Position numbers and translations under genes: made by a program
Notes under the pieces: model-generated
Databases searched by the model: none
Told to the model about the DNA's origin: nothing
Seen by the model: only the letters and a program-made list of their open reading frames with translations
Part shown: positions 18,181 through 26,497 of the stretch, piece after piece
Layout: the number at the start of each line of letters is the position of its first letter
Numbering within the stretch: position 1 is the first letter of the stretch
IMG/VR virus record: IMGVR_UViG_3300036832_000974
Span: 24,796-88,795 of that record
Origin: a virus
Length of the DNA stretch: 64,000 nucleotides
Strand: one strand, 5' to 3'

Positions 18181-21100
18181 TTATGCAAACCCCAGATTAG
18201 CTGCACTGTTACGCCGGTCGGCCGCATCCTGCGACATGCGGTCAATCCGCGAGCTATGCCGGGTCGACGAGCGCCGCTGAGCTGGAGACGGATGCTCAAT
18301 CTCGATCTTGGTCTTGATCGGCTTCGACAGCTCATCGCGTGCCGCACGCACCTGAGTGTGAAGATTGGATTCGCCGATGTCACCGCTGACACCAGTGGTA
18401 GCGCTGCCAGCAGCGCCAACGATATGGCCGGGACTCTTGGTCCAGTCGATCGCCGTCTGAGTGGCTGGCGCACTAGGACGTGCCTGCCCTTCGCCGGGCG
18501 GATGGCGGAAAGTGTATCGGTCGATGCGCTCTTGCCGACGCCATGGCCCCTGATTGCCGCCGAGCATCGTGAACTTGCCGGTCTTCGGATCGACGCTCTC
18601 GGCAATAGCAACATGCGATCCTGGTTGACCAACTTGCGCGCCGCCGCCAAAGCGGCTGCTCTTGCGCACGACGATGTCGCCAGCATGCGGTGCGCCGCCG
18701 CCTGTTCCATACCTGAGCCAGTTGGAAGCCACCGCCGCGCCTTCCACAGGCACGCCGCCGGACCGCTTCACGGCCGCGGCAACGAAGTCGCCGCACCAGT
18801 TGTCGTCCATGCGGTAGCCCTTCGCCGCCAGCATGCGCTTGACCGCGCTCGGGCTACCCATGGTCGCCAATGCAGCAGCCTCTTTGAGAATATCGCTCGG
18901 AACATTGCTGGCCGTCGCCTGCGCTGGATCCCATGGCTTGTAGCCACCAGCGCCTACGGCGCCGGTAGCGCCCGTGGTCGTGTCGCCAGCCCGCATCCGC
19001 TGCGCCCATTTGGCAGCGCCTGCCCCCATGTCGCTGTACCACTCGCCACCGATGTTCGCGAGCCGCGCTCCCGCTGCGCCGACCTGCTTGGCGTAAGGGT
19101 GCTCATAATGCCCCGGCTGCCACATGCCTTGATCAGTGCGGTAGTCGATCAAATTGCTGCCGCCTCTGACAGCCTCGTACGCCGCCAGCGCCGCGGTCCG
19201 CTCAGCACCGCCGAGCGGCGTCGTCTGACCGCGATTCACCGGCCCGAAAAAACCACCATAGAGAATCTTCGATGCCGACTGTCCGGTCATGGCGGCGCGG
19301 TTCGCTGCGGCTTCGAGCGGCCCCTGCGCATGACCACGCAACTCGGTGTTGGTCGCCCGCAGCATCGCTTCCTTCAGCTGCGGATTAGCATCCAGCTCCT
19401 TAAAGAATTTGGCGCGCGCCGTTGCCAGATTGGTGCTGCCGCCGGGTCCAGCACCGCCAGCACTGGTTTGCCCCGCACCGGTGCCGCCGGGACCTCCAAT
19501 GTAGCCTTCCGGCAACGTCCCACCACCCGCCTTGAGATCCTCGGTCAAGAGCCCGAGCGGCTTCTTGAAGTCAGCAGTCTCAGAGCCCTTGAGCCATTCT
19601 GGCGATGAGCGGTCCTCGCCAGAGCCGCCCGCGCCAGTGCCACCATCGCCACTACCGCCCGCACCGGTACCACCACCACCGCCACCGCCGCCACCGCCGC
19701 CACCACGACCACCACCGCCGCCGCTGCCCGGTCCCCAACCGCCGCCACCGCCAGCGCCAGGAAGCCCGCCCATCACGGCGGTCGGATCGATCCCCGGCCG
19801 GTAGCCGCGGTTGCGCGAAAGCGCGCGCCACAGCCCCGCCATCGCCGGATCGGGCTTATCGATGTACTGCGTCGAGCCGCCCGGCCCTGGCGCTGCACCT
19901 TCGCCTGCGCCCATCGCCTGACCAAGCGGCACCACGGCCTCGGGCCCGGCCTCGCCGATCATCGCCAGCGTCGGCGAGGTGACGACACCGCCAGATGCAT
20001 ACGGCTTAATCCGGCTGGTCCATGGCACACTGGTCGCTGGCTTGTTGCCACCACCACCCTGGCCGTAAACGTCATTGAGGTATTTGTTGATGGCCGATCC
20101 GGCCCGGTTTGTGCCGATATTGTTGGGGTCGCCGGTCTTCTTGCTGGGGTCGTATCCAATCAAGGTGTTGAGGTATTCAATTCCCTTGTTGATGCCTTTG
20201 ACCGCTGCATCGATCGACTCGAACTCACCGGCAAGCGTATGAATCAATTCGCTACCACCAAGCAGGTGGAGAAGCTTGCCAAACTCCTCATAGAGCGTTT
20301 TGACACTGGTCCCTAAGTGGTCAAGCGCCTCTGACGCTTGCGCCTTAAACAGCGCGCTGTCATCGACCGCCTTGTTGAGCCGCTTTTGCTCCTCGATATT
20401 CGCAACAAGCTGGCTCCGTATCCGTGGGTACAGATGCAGCCACTCGCGCAGCTCCGGCAGCTCACCGAACATCTGGCGCCGCGCTTCTTCCGATTTTGGC
20501 GCGCGCTCAAGCAAAGTGTCGGAGAACTGAACAATGTCGCTTCTGCCTTGCTGCCAGCTGCGCAAGGCGTCCTCGATCGGAAGCGCCGACTTCATCCGAT
20601 AGGCTTGATCGATGATGTTGGCGAACAGCCCACCGCCTCGACCGGGATCGCCGCTGATCTGAGCCAGCGTCTGAACCAGCGCGGCTGATTGCTCGTCGGC
20701 GTCCTTGGCGGCGATCCCAGCTTCTCTGAACGCCTTGGACAGATTGCCGTGCACCTCCAGCGCACCGCTGCCCAGGTTCTTCAATGAGCCACCAAGCCGG
20801 TTGAGATATTCCGGCATGTCATCGAGATCGATCCCGCCAGCACTGCGCGCAACGTTGACGACCTTCATGACATCGCCAAACGTCGAGCGCGTGACGGTGG
20901 AAAAGCGCTCCATCGTCGGGAACAGCTTTTCCAGCTGCTCGTTGGTCATCGCGGTGTGGCTGCGCAGGTCGACGAAGTCTTTGGTTAGCTGCTCGACCGG
21001 CTTGCCGACCGTTGGTGCCAGCTTCTCAAAACTTTCGACCAGATGATCGGCTTCGTGGGCGGTCAGCTTGCTGGTTGCTTCCAGCGCTTTCAGTCCCTTC

Positions 21101-21342
21101 TCAGCTTCGGCAAACGCCTTGTAGGCTTCCTTGCCGAACTCAACGACTTTATCGCTTGCCTTCCCAAGACTGGGAATGAGGGTGGACCCGATACCAGCCG
21201 CGAGGCCGGTCATTGCCGCTTGGGTCAGACCGAAGCCCTTGGTCATGGCATCGGAGGCGGCCTTGGCATTCTTCGCTGCGCTCTCGAACCCCTGCTTGGT
21301 TTTATCAGTTACGCCTATATTCAGGTTGACGTCGTCGGTCAT
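18181..21342 (-). CDS. Tail tape measure protein with Gly-rich linker and C-terminal CHAP/NlpC-P60-like domain
   Basis: The product has 1,053 residues; its start overlaps the chaperone stop as ATGA. Residues 1-420 are helical and Ala/Lys-rich with a hydrophobic stretch near 40-60, typical of tape measures. Residues ~529-577 are a near-pure Gly linker. The C terminus carries a papain-like hydrolase signature: NWCGDFVAAAV with Cys850 and QPGSHVAIAES with His910, followed by a Gly-rich strand region (FTMLGGNQG). An unassigned domain with FFGPVNRG and QGMWQPGHYEHPYAKQ lies between. The enzyme probably opens peptidoglycan during DNA entry. No separate endolysin with catalytic residues was found elsewhere, so this domain may be the only one here. 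Confidence 0.87.
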   Translation of the reverse strand: MTDDVNLNIGVTDKTKQGFESAAKNAKAASDAMTKGFGLTQAAMTGLAAGIGSTLIPSLGKASDKVVEFGKEAYKAFAEAEKGLKALEATSKLTAHEADHLVESFEKLAPTVGKPVEQLTKDFVDLRSHTAMTNEQLEKLFPTMERFSTVTRSTFGDVMKVVNVARSAGGIDLDDMPEYLNRLGGSLKNLGSGALEVHGNLSKAFREAGIAAKDADEQSAALVQTLAQISGDPGRGGGLFANIIDQAYRMKSALPIEDALRSWQQGRSDIVQFSDTLLERAPKSEEARRQMFGELPELREWLHLYPRIRSQLVANIEEQKRLNKAVDDSALFKAQASEALDHLGTSVKTLYEEFGKLLHLLGGSELIHTLAGEFESIDAAVKGINKGIEYLNTLIGYDPSKKTGDPNNIGTNRAGSAINKYLNDVYGQGGGGNKPATSVPWTSRIKPYASGGVVTSPTLAMIGEAGPEAVVPLGQAMGAGEGAAPGPGGSTQYIDKPDPAMAGLWRALSRNRGYRPGIDPTAVMGGLPGAGGGGGWGPGSGGGGGRGGGGGGGGGGGGTGAGGSGDGGTGAGGSGEDRSSPEWLKGSETADFKKPLGLLTEDLKAGGGTLPEGYIGGPGGTGAGQTSAGGAGPGGSTNLATARAKFFKELDANPQLKEAMLRATNTELRGHAQGPLEAAANRAAMTGQSASKILYGGFFGPVNRGQTTPLGGAERTAALAAYEAVRGGSNLIDYRTDQGMWQPGHYEHPYAKQVGAAGARLANIGGEWYSDMGAGAAKWAQRMRAGDTTTGATGAVGAGGYKPWDPAQATASNVPSDILKEAAALATMGSPSAVKRMLAAKGYRMDDNWCGDFVAAAVKRSGGVPVEGAAVASNWLRYGTGGGAPHAGDIVVRKSSRFGGGAQVGQPGSHVAIAESVDPKTGKFTMLGGNQGPWRRQERIDRYTFRHPPGEGQARPSAPATQTAIDWTKSPGHIVGAAGSATTGVSGDIGESNLHTQVRAARDELSKPIKTKIEIEHPSPAQRRSSTRHSSRIDRMSQDAADRRNSAANLGFA
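19655..19748. repeat. Low-complexity GCC/ACC triplet tract encoding the poly-Gly linker
   Basis: The plus strand here is almost wholly made of CCA, CCG and CCC triplets, encoding runs of Gly on the minus strand within the tape measure gene. Triplet slippage could change linker length between isolates. Confidence 0.75.
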
Positions 21343-21809
21343 GACACCCGCCTAGCAGCTGGGTCTGGCATATCGAGCGCCATACCTGGACCGCCCTCCG
21401 GCGGCGGCCGTATCGGCAGCACTGTCGTCTCAGCTGGGAAGCGCGGGTCGTTCTGATCGACAGCCCGGGCGCCCGGCTCCTCCGGCGGTACTGCATCGGC
21501 TGGCGTCGCCATCGGCCGCACCCCGTTGGTGAGGTCGTCTTTGAGCGCCTGCGGCACCACGTTGTAGAGCGCCAGCATGACGCGGTCGGCATCGGGATAG
21601 GAGATCTGGCGCAGCACCATCTCGGGAATGCCGGACAGCTCGGCAAGCAGTGCCAGCGATGACGGAAACTGGCCGCTGCTCCACCGCACCATGGTCTCGA
21701 TCGTGAGCGGCCTGATCTCGACGACCTCGATGGTTTGGTTGGCGTGCTTGATCGGTGTGGCCAGCTCCACCGCCCAGCCGCCGGTGCGCCGCATGATATC
21801 GAATGCCAT
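21339..21809 (-). CDS. Tail assembly chaperone (gpE-like)
   Basis: The product has 156 residues and lies between the tube gene and the tape measure, the canonical chaperone slot. Residues 15-75 (VELATPIKHANQTIEVVEIRP, then TMVRWSSG and LLAELSGIPEMVLRQIS) fit the gpE/gp41-type chaperone pattern of strands followed by helices. The C-terminal 60 residues are Pro/Ala-rich and probably disordered. Many such genes make a longer product by -1 frameshifting; no clear slippery heptamer was seen, and the stop overlaps the tape measure start directly. Confidence 0.75.
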   Translation of the reverse strand: MAFDIMRRTGGWAVELATPIKHANQTIEVVEIRPLTIETMVRWSSGQFPSSLALLAELSGIPEMVLRQISYPDADRVMLALYNVVPQALKDDLTNGVRPMATPADAVPPEEPGARAVDQNDPRFPAETTVLPIRPPPEGGPGMALDMPDPAARRVS

Positions 21810-21820
21810 TGGCTACACCG

Positions 21821-22411
21821 TTACGGGATCGTGCCCTGCAATATCCCCGCTGGCAGCACTGGCGCCGCGCTCGGCGTCGGGATGTTGAGAATGCGGTTAA
21901 TGTCGGCGTTACGGTCGTAGGTGCCGACGATGAATCGATTCTCGAAGAACGACCAGTCATAGATCGGCGTCACACCAATCGAGAGCTGGTAGAGCGTGAT
22001 TCCCTTGATGCCGTAATTCCAATGCTGGGCGGCGCCGAGATTCCAGTTCTGCGGATCGGCAAGACCGAGACGCCCTCTCATCTTCGCAGTAACGCGCGAC
22101 GTCGCCGCAGTCATGCGATCACGCAGCAGGCCGTAGACCCAGAACACATTCTGCTCGGCGATCCACGACGCAATCAGTGTCGCCACCTGCGCATTCCATC
22201 CCATCAGCTGGAATGTCGCTTCCATCTTGGCAAACTGGGTATCCACCTCGATGCCGATCGGCGTGCCAGCAGCGCGATGATCGACATATTGCTCGTTCAT
22301 CGCCGGAAGCTTGAACTCGGTCAGCTCCAAGTAAAGACCAGCATTGGTGTCGGTCGGCTCACGACCGCAAAACATGTTCGCCTTCTCAAGCGTGAGGATG
22401 GTGTCTGACAT
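21821..22411 (-). CDS. Major tail tube protein, copy 1 (FII-like)
   Basis: The product has 196 residues from ATG 22411 (AGGAG upstream). It matches the P2 FII-type tube family: ILTLEKANMFCG, GLYLELTEFKLPAMNEQYVD, GTPIGIEVDTQFAKMEATF, then NVFWVYGLLRDRM. It is clearly paralogous to the gene immediately upstream (22492-22998) and carries ~30 extra residues at the C terminus (NADINRILNIPTPSAAPVLP). One copy may build the tube and the other a terminal ring, or both may co-assemble. Confidence 0.85.
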   Translation of the reverse strand: MSDTILTLEKANMFCGREPTDTNAGLYLELTEFKLPAMNEQYVDHRAAGTPIGIEVDTQFAKMEATFQLMGWNAQVATLIASWIAEQNVFWVYGLLRDRMTAATSRVTAKMRGRLGLADPQNWNLGAAQHWNYGIKGITLYQLSIGVTPIYDWSFFENRFIVGTYDRNADINRILNIPTPSAAPVLPAGILQGTIP

Positions 22412-22491
22412 TGCCTTGCTCCTGATAGATTGCGAAATAGCTCGACGCACGGTCAGACGACCGTTTCATCGACGTTGGTGATGCGGGGTGG

Positions 22492-22998
22492 TTAAGCTGC
22501 GTCGCGCGCGACGATCAGTCGGTTCTCGAAGAAGTTCCAGTCAAAGACAACGGTTTCATCGACCGTCAGTCGGTAGGCGATGATGCCTTTGATCTCGTAA
22601 GTGATGTGCTGCAGGGCACCGAGACTCCACGGCTCTGGCTCGACACTGCCAAGACGGCCGCGTAGCATCGCTTCGATGGTCTTTGGTTTCCTAGACATAC
22701 GATCGCGCAGCAGGCCATAAATCCAGAACACGTTCTGCTCAACCTTCCACGCATCGATCAGGGTCGCCACCTCGACATTCCACCCGAGCAGCCGGAACTG
22801 AGTTTCCAGCTTGCCGAACACAACATCGACCTCGATCCCCATCGGCGCGCCGCCGGGCCGATGATCGACGTAGTTTTCCTTGAAGGCCGGCAGCTTAAAA
22901 TCGGTAAGCTCAAGATAGAGACCGTGGCTTTCGCGGGTGGGCGCGGTCATGCCGCAGAACATGTTGGCCTTCTCAAGGGTGAGAAGCATGTCGGTCAT
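22492..22998 (-). CDS. Major tail tube protein, copy 2 (FII-like)
   Basis: The 168-residue product aligns along its whole length with copy 1: MLLTLEKANMFCG, GLYLELTDFKLPAFKENYVD, APMGIEVDVVFGKLETQF, NVFWIYGLLRDRM, ENRLIVA. It ends where copy 1 begins its extra tail. It starts by ATGA overlap with the gene before it. An 80-base gap separates the two copies. Confidence 0.85.
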   Translation of the reverse strand: MTDMLLTLEKANMFCGMTAPTRESHGLYLELTDFKLPAFKENYVDHRPGGAPMGIEVDVVFGKLETQFRLLGWNVEVATLIDAWKVEQNVFWIYGLLRDRMSRKPKTIEAMLRGRLGSVEPEPWSLGALQHITYEIKGIIAYRLTVDETVVFDWNFFENRLIVARDAA

Positions 22999-23207
22999 TT
23001 AGGCACCCCGACGATGAGCGTGTGAAGGCGCTGGCTCGGCATGGTGGTCTGCTTCGGCAGTGGACCGTAGCAGTCAGAGCAGCGCCGCTTGATGCGGGTT
23101 TTGTCGTTCTGCTCGCAACCGCGTCCGGTCATGCGACAGCCATACAGCTGGTAATCGTCGGCCGCGCCACTCGGGCCGTACACGACGATCGTCCGCATCT
23201 CGGTCAT
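22995..23207 (-). CDS. Small Cys-rich protein, unknown
   Basis: The 70-residue product starts at ATG 23207 by TGATG coupling. It has four Cys in two pairs (CRMTGRGC and RRCSDCYG), which could bind a metal, embedded in a basic segment (KTRIKRR). No family was recognised. It lies between the sheath-linked gene and the tube genes, so it is probably a virion or assembly factor. Confidence 0.7.
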   Translation of the reverse strand: MTEMRTIVVYGPSGAADDYQLYGCRMTGRGCEQNDKTRIKRRCSDCYGPLPKQTTMPSQRLHTLIVGVPK

Positions 23208-23542
23208 CAATCCGGATCCTTGCAGTACAACGAGTTTACGCCCGCGCGATCGGCCAGCTCGCGGACGTCGTAGCCATAGAGCGGGTCACCATCGGGATCG
23301 TCGACCACCGCGCGCGCATAAGCTTGAAGTGCAGCCAGGGCGTACCTGTCTTTGAGCATGATCACGAAAAACTCGCCGGGCGTTTTCGGCACGCCCCATT
23401 CCAGCATGCCGTGGCGCTCCAACGTCGCAAACGCATAGTCAACATCGGCACGTGCGCCAGGATCATCTGGCAGCTTGGCCATGCGGACGACCGCGTACTT
23501 GCCGCGGCCGTCCTTGGTGATGTTGCGGATGAGGCGGGTCAT
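23207..23542 (-). CDS. Conserved small tail-region protein, unknown
   Basis: The product has 111 residues and begins MTRLIRNITKDGRGKYAVVR. It contains FATLERHGMLEWGVPKTPGEFFVIMLKDRYA and DVRELADRAG. The central segment looks like a compact alpha/beta domain. It is coupled by ATGA to the sheath gene upstream. No function can be assigned; position between sheath and tube suggests a tail assembly role. Confidence 0.72.
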   Translation of the reverse strand: MTRLIRNITKDGRGKYAVVRMAKLPDDPGARADVDYAFATLERHGMLEWGVPKTPGEFFVIMLKDRYALAALQAYARAVVDDPDGDPLYGYDVRELADRAGVNSLYCKDPD

Positions 23543-25449
23543 CCGACGAAGGTGAGCTGCTCTGCGAGCTGAGCCACCATCGCATCGATGGCTGGCTTGT
23601 AGCGCGCGCTCATGGTGGTGATGCGCTTCAAGACCGGAGGCTCTTCGGCCGCGAAGCTGACAGTGAGATGGCCCAGCCGGATCTCTTCGGCGCTGTTGAG
23701 GTTGCCTTGGAAGCTGACCTTGTAGCCGAGGATCTGCTGCTGCGCCGTGAGCTGGCCAAGGAAGTTGGCGATCGTCTCTTCGATGTTCGCCACGGTTTGA
23801 CGATCGATGTTGGTTCGGCCAAGATAGGTGCGCAACGCCGGCATTAAACTCAAGTGAATATAGTCGCGCCCTCTTTTCACATTATACATTCTCCAGAGTT
23901 CATCATCTCCCATATTATCAGTGGCAATGAGGATAAACCCACCAGAACTAATTGCCGTTTCCACACCCACCAATCCGCGCACCATGACACCGAGGTTTGC
24001 TGCCAGCAGCAGCTGGCCTTCGGTAGCGCCGTCGGTGAGCGAGAACGCGATGCTGCGCGCCGGCCCGACGATGCCCTGCACCGCGCGGTTGGCAAACGAG
24101 TGGAACGGAAAGCCGGTGCGGAAGTCCTCCGCGACCATGCAGCCCGCCGCACGCGGCGCCAGCGGCATCACCATGATGTTGCCGCTTGCGGGATCAATCA
24201 CCTTGCAGCCACCGGACAGACCGATCAGCCGCTGGCTGTTCAACGTGTCGCGCCAGTTCTCATCAGCAATGGTCGAGGTGCCAGAGCTTTCCACGATCGC
24301 ATGCGCAATCAGGGTGTCGAGCACGCCGGTCAGCTCGGCACAAACCGGATTGGCACCAAGCGCCATGGTGGCGGTGAGTGTGCAGTCGGCTGCCACCTGC
24401 GCATCGACGCCACCGGTGAGATGCGGTGGCCACGACGCGCCGGTCACGGTCGATCCGATGGTGAAGCTGTTGCCAGCCACGCCGGGCATCTGTGCAGTGA
24501 TATTGAGCGCGAATAGCGTACCCAGCACCTTCTCATAGCTGCACAGCCCAATGTTGGGATCGGCCTGCGCGGTGGTGCCTTCCAGATACGCCACAAGGTT
24601 ATCGAGCGTGTCTGACAGGTTGGCGCCAAGCTTGACCTGATGCGCCGCGGGCGTCCCGGTCGCGGCAATGAAGGTGACGTCCTGCGAGTTGAGGGTAATC
24701 TTGGATCCGACCCCGGGCATGCCCTGGAACAGGATCTGGCCGGTAGCCGCCTGTGCTTCCTGCGCTTCGCCGTCGTGCGCTGGCAGCGTCGCGGTCGGTG
24801 CCACCGTGAACCACGCACCCCAGCTGTCGATGAAGATATCGCGATCGTGGATCTCGCCATTAGCGTCGGCAACCGCGTGCGCCTGCGGCAGCACCACGTT
24901 GGCACCGTTGGTCTCGCCGCCGCCGAGCCCGAACGTCACCGTGTAAGTCTGGCCAGGGATGTAGCCAACACCGACAATATCGGTCAGCAGGGTATCGAGT
25001 GAGTTCGCCATCTGCCCGGTGTAGCCGGGCGCGATGATAATCCGCGGCGTGCAGTACAGCGTGTTAGGCGCCTTCAAGAACGCATGCACCCCGGTGCCCT
25101 GCACGCTGTTGCCCATGATCCGCGCGATGGTCTGCTGCAGTTTGAGGTTAGCGTCGCTCTGGCTGCCGTAGTCGGTGCGCACGATCACCAGCTGAGCCGC
25201 GATCTCAAAGTCCGCCAGCTGGTCATTGATTGCATCAATAGCATCTGGGATGTAACCGTCTGTGCCGAGCTTCTTGAGGGTAGGTAGGTCGTTCGAGAAG
25301 ACGAGGACAGGCGTGTCGAGCGGAAAGATGGTCGGATCAGCCTGCGCGGCCGGGCCGATGATTCCCACCACGTCCATGTTGGCGCCGAGGATCGGCTGGG
25401 GTTGATCGTCAACTTGTATAAACTGCAGGCCAAACGTGGGGTTCGCCAT
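23539..25449 (-). CDS. Contractile tail sheath protein with inserted beta domain
   Basis: The 636-residue product is a sheath (P2 FI-like). The N terminus has DMVVGIIGPAA-type and PLDTPVLVFSNDLPTLKKLGTDG segments; the C terminus has YIHLSLMPALRTYLGRTNIDR, VANIEETIANFLGQL and a final strand (LTVSFAAEEPPVLKRITT). Residues ~235-347 are an insertion (GSKITLNSQDVTF, QVKLGANLSDTLDNLVAYLEG, MPGVAGNSFTI) that resembles the insert in the head decoration protein at 41477-42346. The insert probably faces outward. GGAG precedes ATG 25449. Confidence 0.9.
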   Translation of the reverse strand: MANPTFGLQFIQVDDQPQPILGANMDVVGIIGPAAQADPTIFPLDTPVLVFSNDLPTLKKLGTDGYIPDAIDAINDQLADFEIAAQLVIVRTDYGSQSDANLKLQQTIARIMGNSVQGTGVHAFLKAPNTLYCTPRIIIAPGYTGQMANSLDTLLTDIVGVGYIPGQTYTVTFGLGGGETNGANVVLPQAHAVADANGEIHDRDIFIDSWGAWFTVAPTATLPAHDGEAQEAQAATGQILFQGMPGVGSKITLNSQDVTFIAATGTPAAHQVKLGANLSDTLDNLVAYLEGTTAQADPNIGLCSYEKVLGTLFALNITAQMPGVAGNSFTIGSTVTGASWPPHLTGGVDAQVAADCTLTATMALGANPVCAELTGVLDTLIAHAIVESSGTSTIADENWRDTLNSQRLIGLSGGCKVIDPASGNIMVMPLAPRAAGCMVAEDFRTGFPFHSFANRAVQGIVGPARSIAFSLTDGATEGQLLLAANLGVMVRGLVGVETAISSGGFILIATDNMGDDELWRMYNVKRGRDYIHLSLMPALRTYLGRTNIDRQTVANIEETIANFLGQLTAQQQILGYKVSFQGNLNSAEEIRLGHLTVSFAAEEPPVLKRITTMSARYKPAIDAMVAQLAEQLTFVG

Positions 25450-25576
25450 TTACATCTCCATGAGTTTGATAGGTTAACCGGTCGACCTCACCGTCACAGT
25501 GACGAGCTGCACGTAGTCAGGCCGTCTCGGCCGCCGGTACGACCGCTTCGAAGCCGGACAAGCACGGGCCTCGGAG
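25450..25576. other. Intergenic gap with clustered short palindromes
   Basis: This 127-base gap upstream of the sheath gene contains GGTTAACC (25472-25479) and CGTCACAGTGACG (25492-25504). No T-tract terminator and no convincing promoter were seen. A small minus-strand reading frame ending near 25478 lacks a good start. Confidence 0.4.
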
Positions 25577-25813
25577 TTAGAATTCAATCCCCGACGGTAT
25601 GAGGATTTCGAGCTGGGTTTTGTCGTTAACGGTTTGATCGCCGCCGTAAACCGCGATCTCCAACACAGGTCGTCGGTTCGTGGTGGTCGGCGGGTCGGTG
25701 TAGAGCTGGATCAACCGCACATACTGCGTGCCCGCTTGGTCGGGCTGGATCGGCGAAATCTCGATGCTCTGCACGCCGTCGATGCGCAGATTGCTGCGGT
25801 CGAATGTGAACAT
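25577..25813 (-). CDS. Small beta-rich tail-region protein, unknown
   Basis: The 78-residue product starts at ATG 25813 (MFTFDRSNLRIDGVQ). Alternating hydrophobic residues (VRLIQLYTD, PVLEIAVYGG, TQLEILIPSG) suggest a small beta protein. GGGGA lies about eight bases before the start. It follows the 224-residue protein and precedes the gap before the sheath gene. It may be a fibre tip or adaptor. Confidence 0.7.
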   Translation of the reverse strand: MFTFDRSNLRIDGVQSIEISPIQPDQAGTQYVRLIQLYTDPPTTTNRRPVLEIAVYGGDQTVNDKTQLEILIPSGIEF

Positions 25814-25822
25814 GCTTTCCCC

Positions 25823-26497
25823 TTACAGATGGAAGGCTGCGATATTGGCCCGACCAAGCTTGATCGCGCTCAGAACTGGCGTGAAGGTGACGGCGCTTGC
25901 CACGGCATTGACCCGGCTCCCCGCCGTGAACGGCAGAACATTCGTCGATGTGCCGGTGACGAAGCCGTCGTCTTCCCATGCCGGATCGCAAGTCGGCGTC
26001 GTCACGTTTGACGGCCCTGCCCAGAACGCAAAGAACAGCCGTCCCGGACCGCTCGGCGTGCCCGACGTGATCGTCGGTGCGACCGTGCCCGAGTTGGCGG
26101 CCGTGGCATAAGCCGCCGCGTCGTAGGGCGATGGCGCAGCACCCGCGGCCCACATGCCGCCAGCGCTCATGATGGACGTAGAGCCAGAGCGCGCCGTGGC
26201 GGTGATTGTCCCACCCACCAGAAGATTGGTGATCCGCGACCAGAAGATGCTACAGCCGCCCGCGCTGTTGTCCGTCCATCCGGTGTTATTCCAGGTATTG
26301 CCGGATGTATCTGATACGACACCCATCGCCGAGGTGGCGCTCTGGTCAGCGACGCCGATCGCAACCAGTGCTCCTACCGGAATGATGAGGCCGGAGAACA
26401 CCACGGAGCCAGTGCTGTGACGCGCCGAGAGCGCGGTGCGAGGTCCCCATGCCTGCGCGCCGCCGATGAAGCCGCGCGCCGCGGGTAGGATGATCAC
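25823..26497 (-). CDS. Beta-sandwich-like fibre-associated protein, GTG start
   Basis: The product has 224 residues. GTG 26497 is chosen because it overlaps the upstream stop as GTGA; upstream in-frame sequence is out of character (His/Arg-rich). The chain is Ala/Gly/Thr-rich (VVFSGLIIPVGALVAIGV, DTSGNTWNNTGWTDN, SGPGRLFFAFWAGP). Its layout resembles residues 1-200 of the left-edge protein at 1-2683. It probably is a receptor-binding or accessory fibre part coupled to the fibre gene before it. Confidence 0.68.
   Translation of the reverse strand: MIILPAARGFIGGAQAWGPRTALSARHSTGSVVFSGLIIPVGALVAIGVADQSATSAMGVVSDTSGNTWNNTGWTDNSAGGCSIFWSRITNLLVGGTITATARSGSTSIMSAGGMWAAGAAPSPYDAAAYATAANSGTVAPTITSGTPSGPGRLFFAFWAGPSNVTTPTCDPAWEDDGFVTGTSTNVLPFTAGSRVNAVASAVTFTPVLSAIKLGRANIAAFHL

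Noticed and set aside
19532-19804. Proline-rich plus-strand frame opposite the poly-Gly linker
   Set aside because: It is only the reverse reading of the Gly triplet tract.
21339-21360. Programmed -1 frameshift in the tail assembly chaperone
   Set aside because: No X-XXY-YYZ slippery heptamer was seen and the stop directly overlaps the tape-measure start.
25478-25600. A short minus-strand frame after the 78-residue gene, ending ...DYVQLVTVTVRSTG
   Set aside because: It has no ATG or GTG start with a ribosome site; a frameshift extension is possible but there is no slippery sequence to support it.
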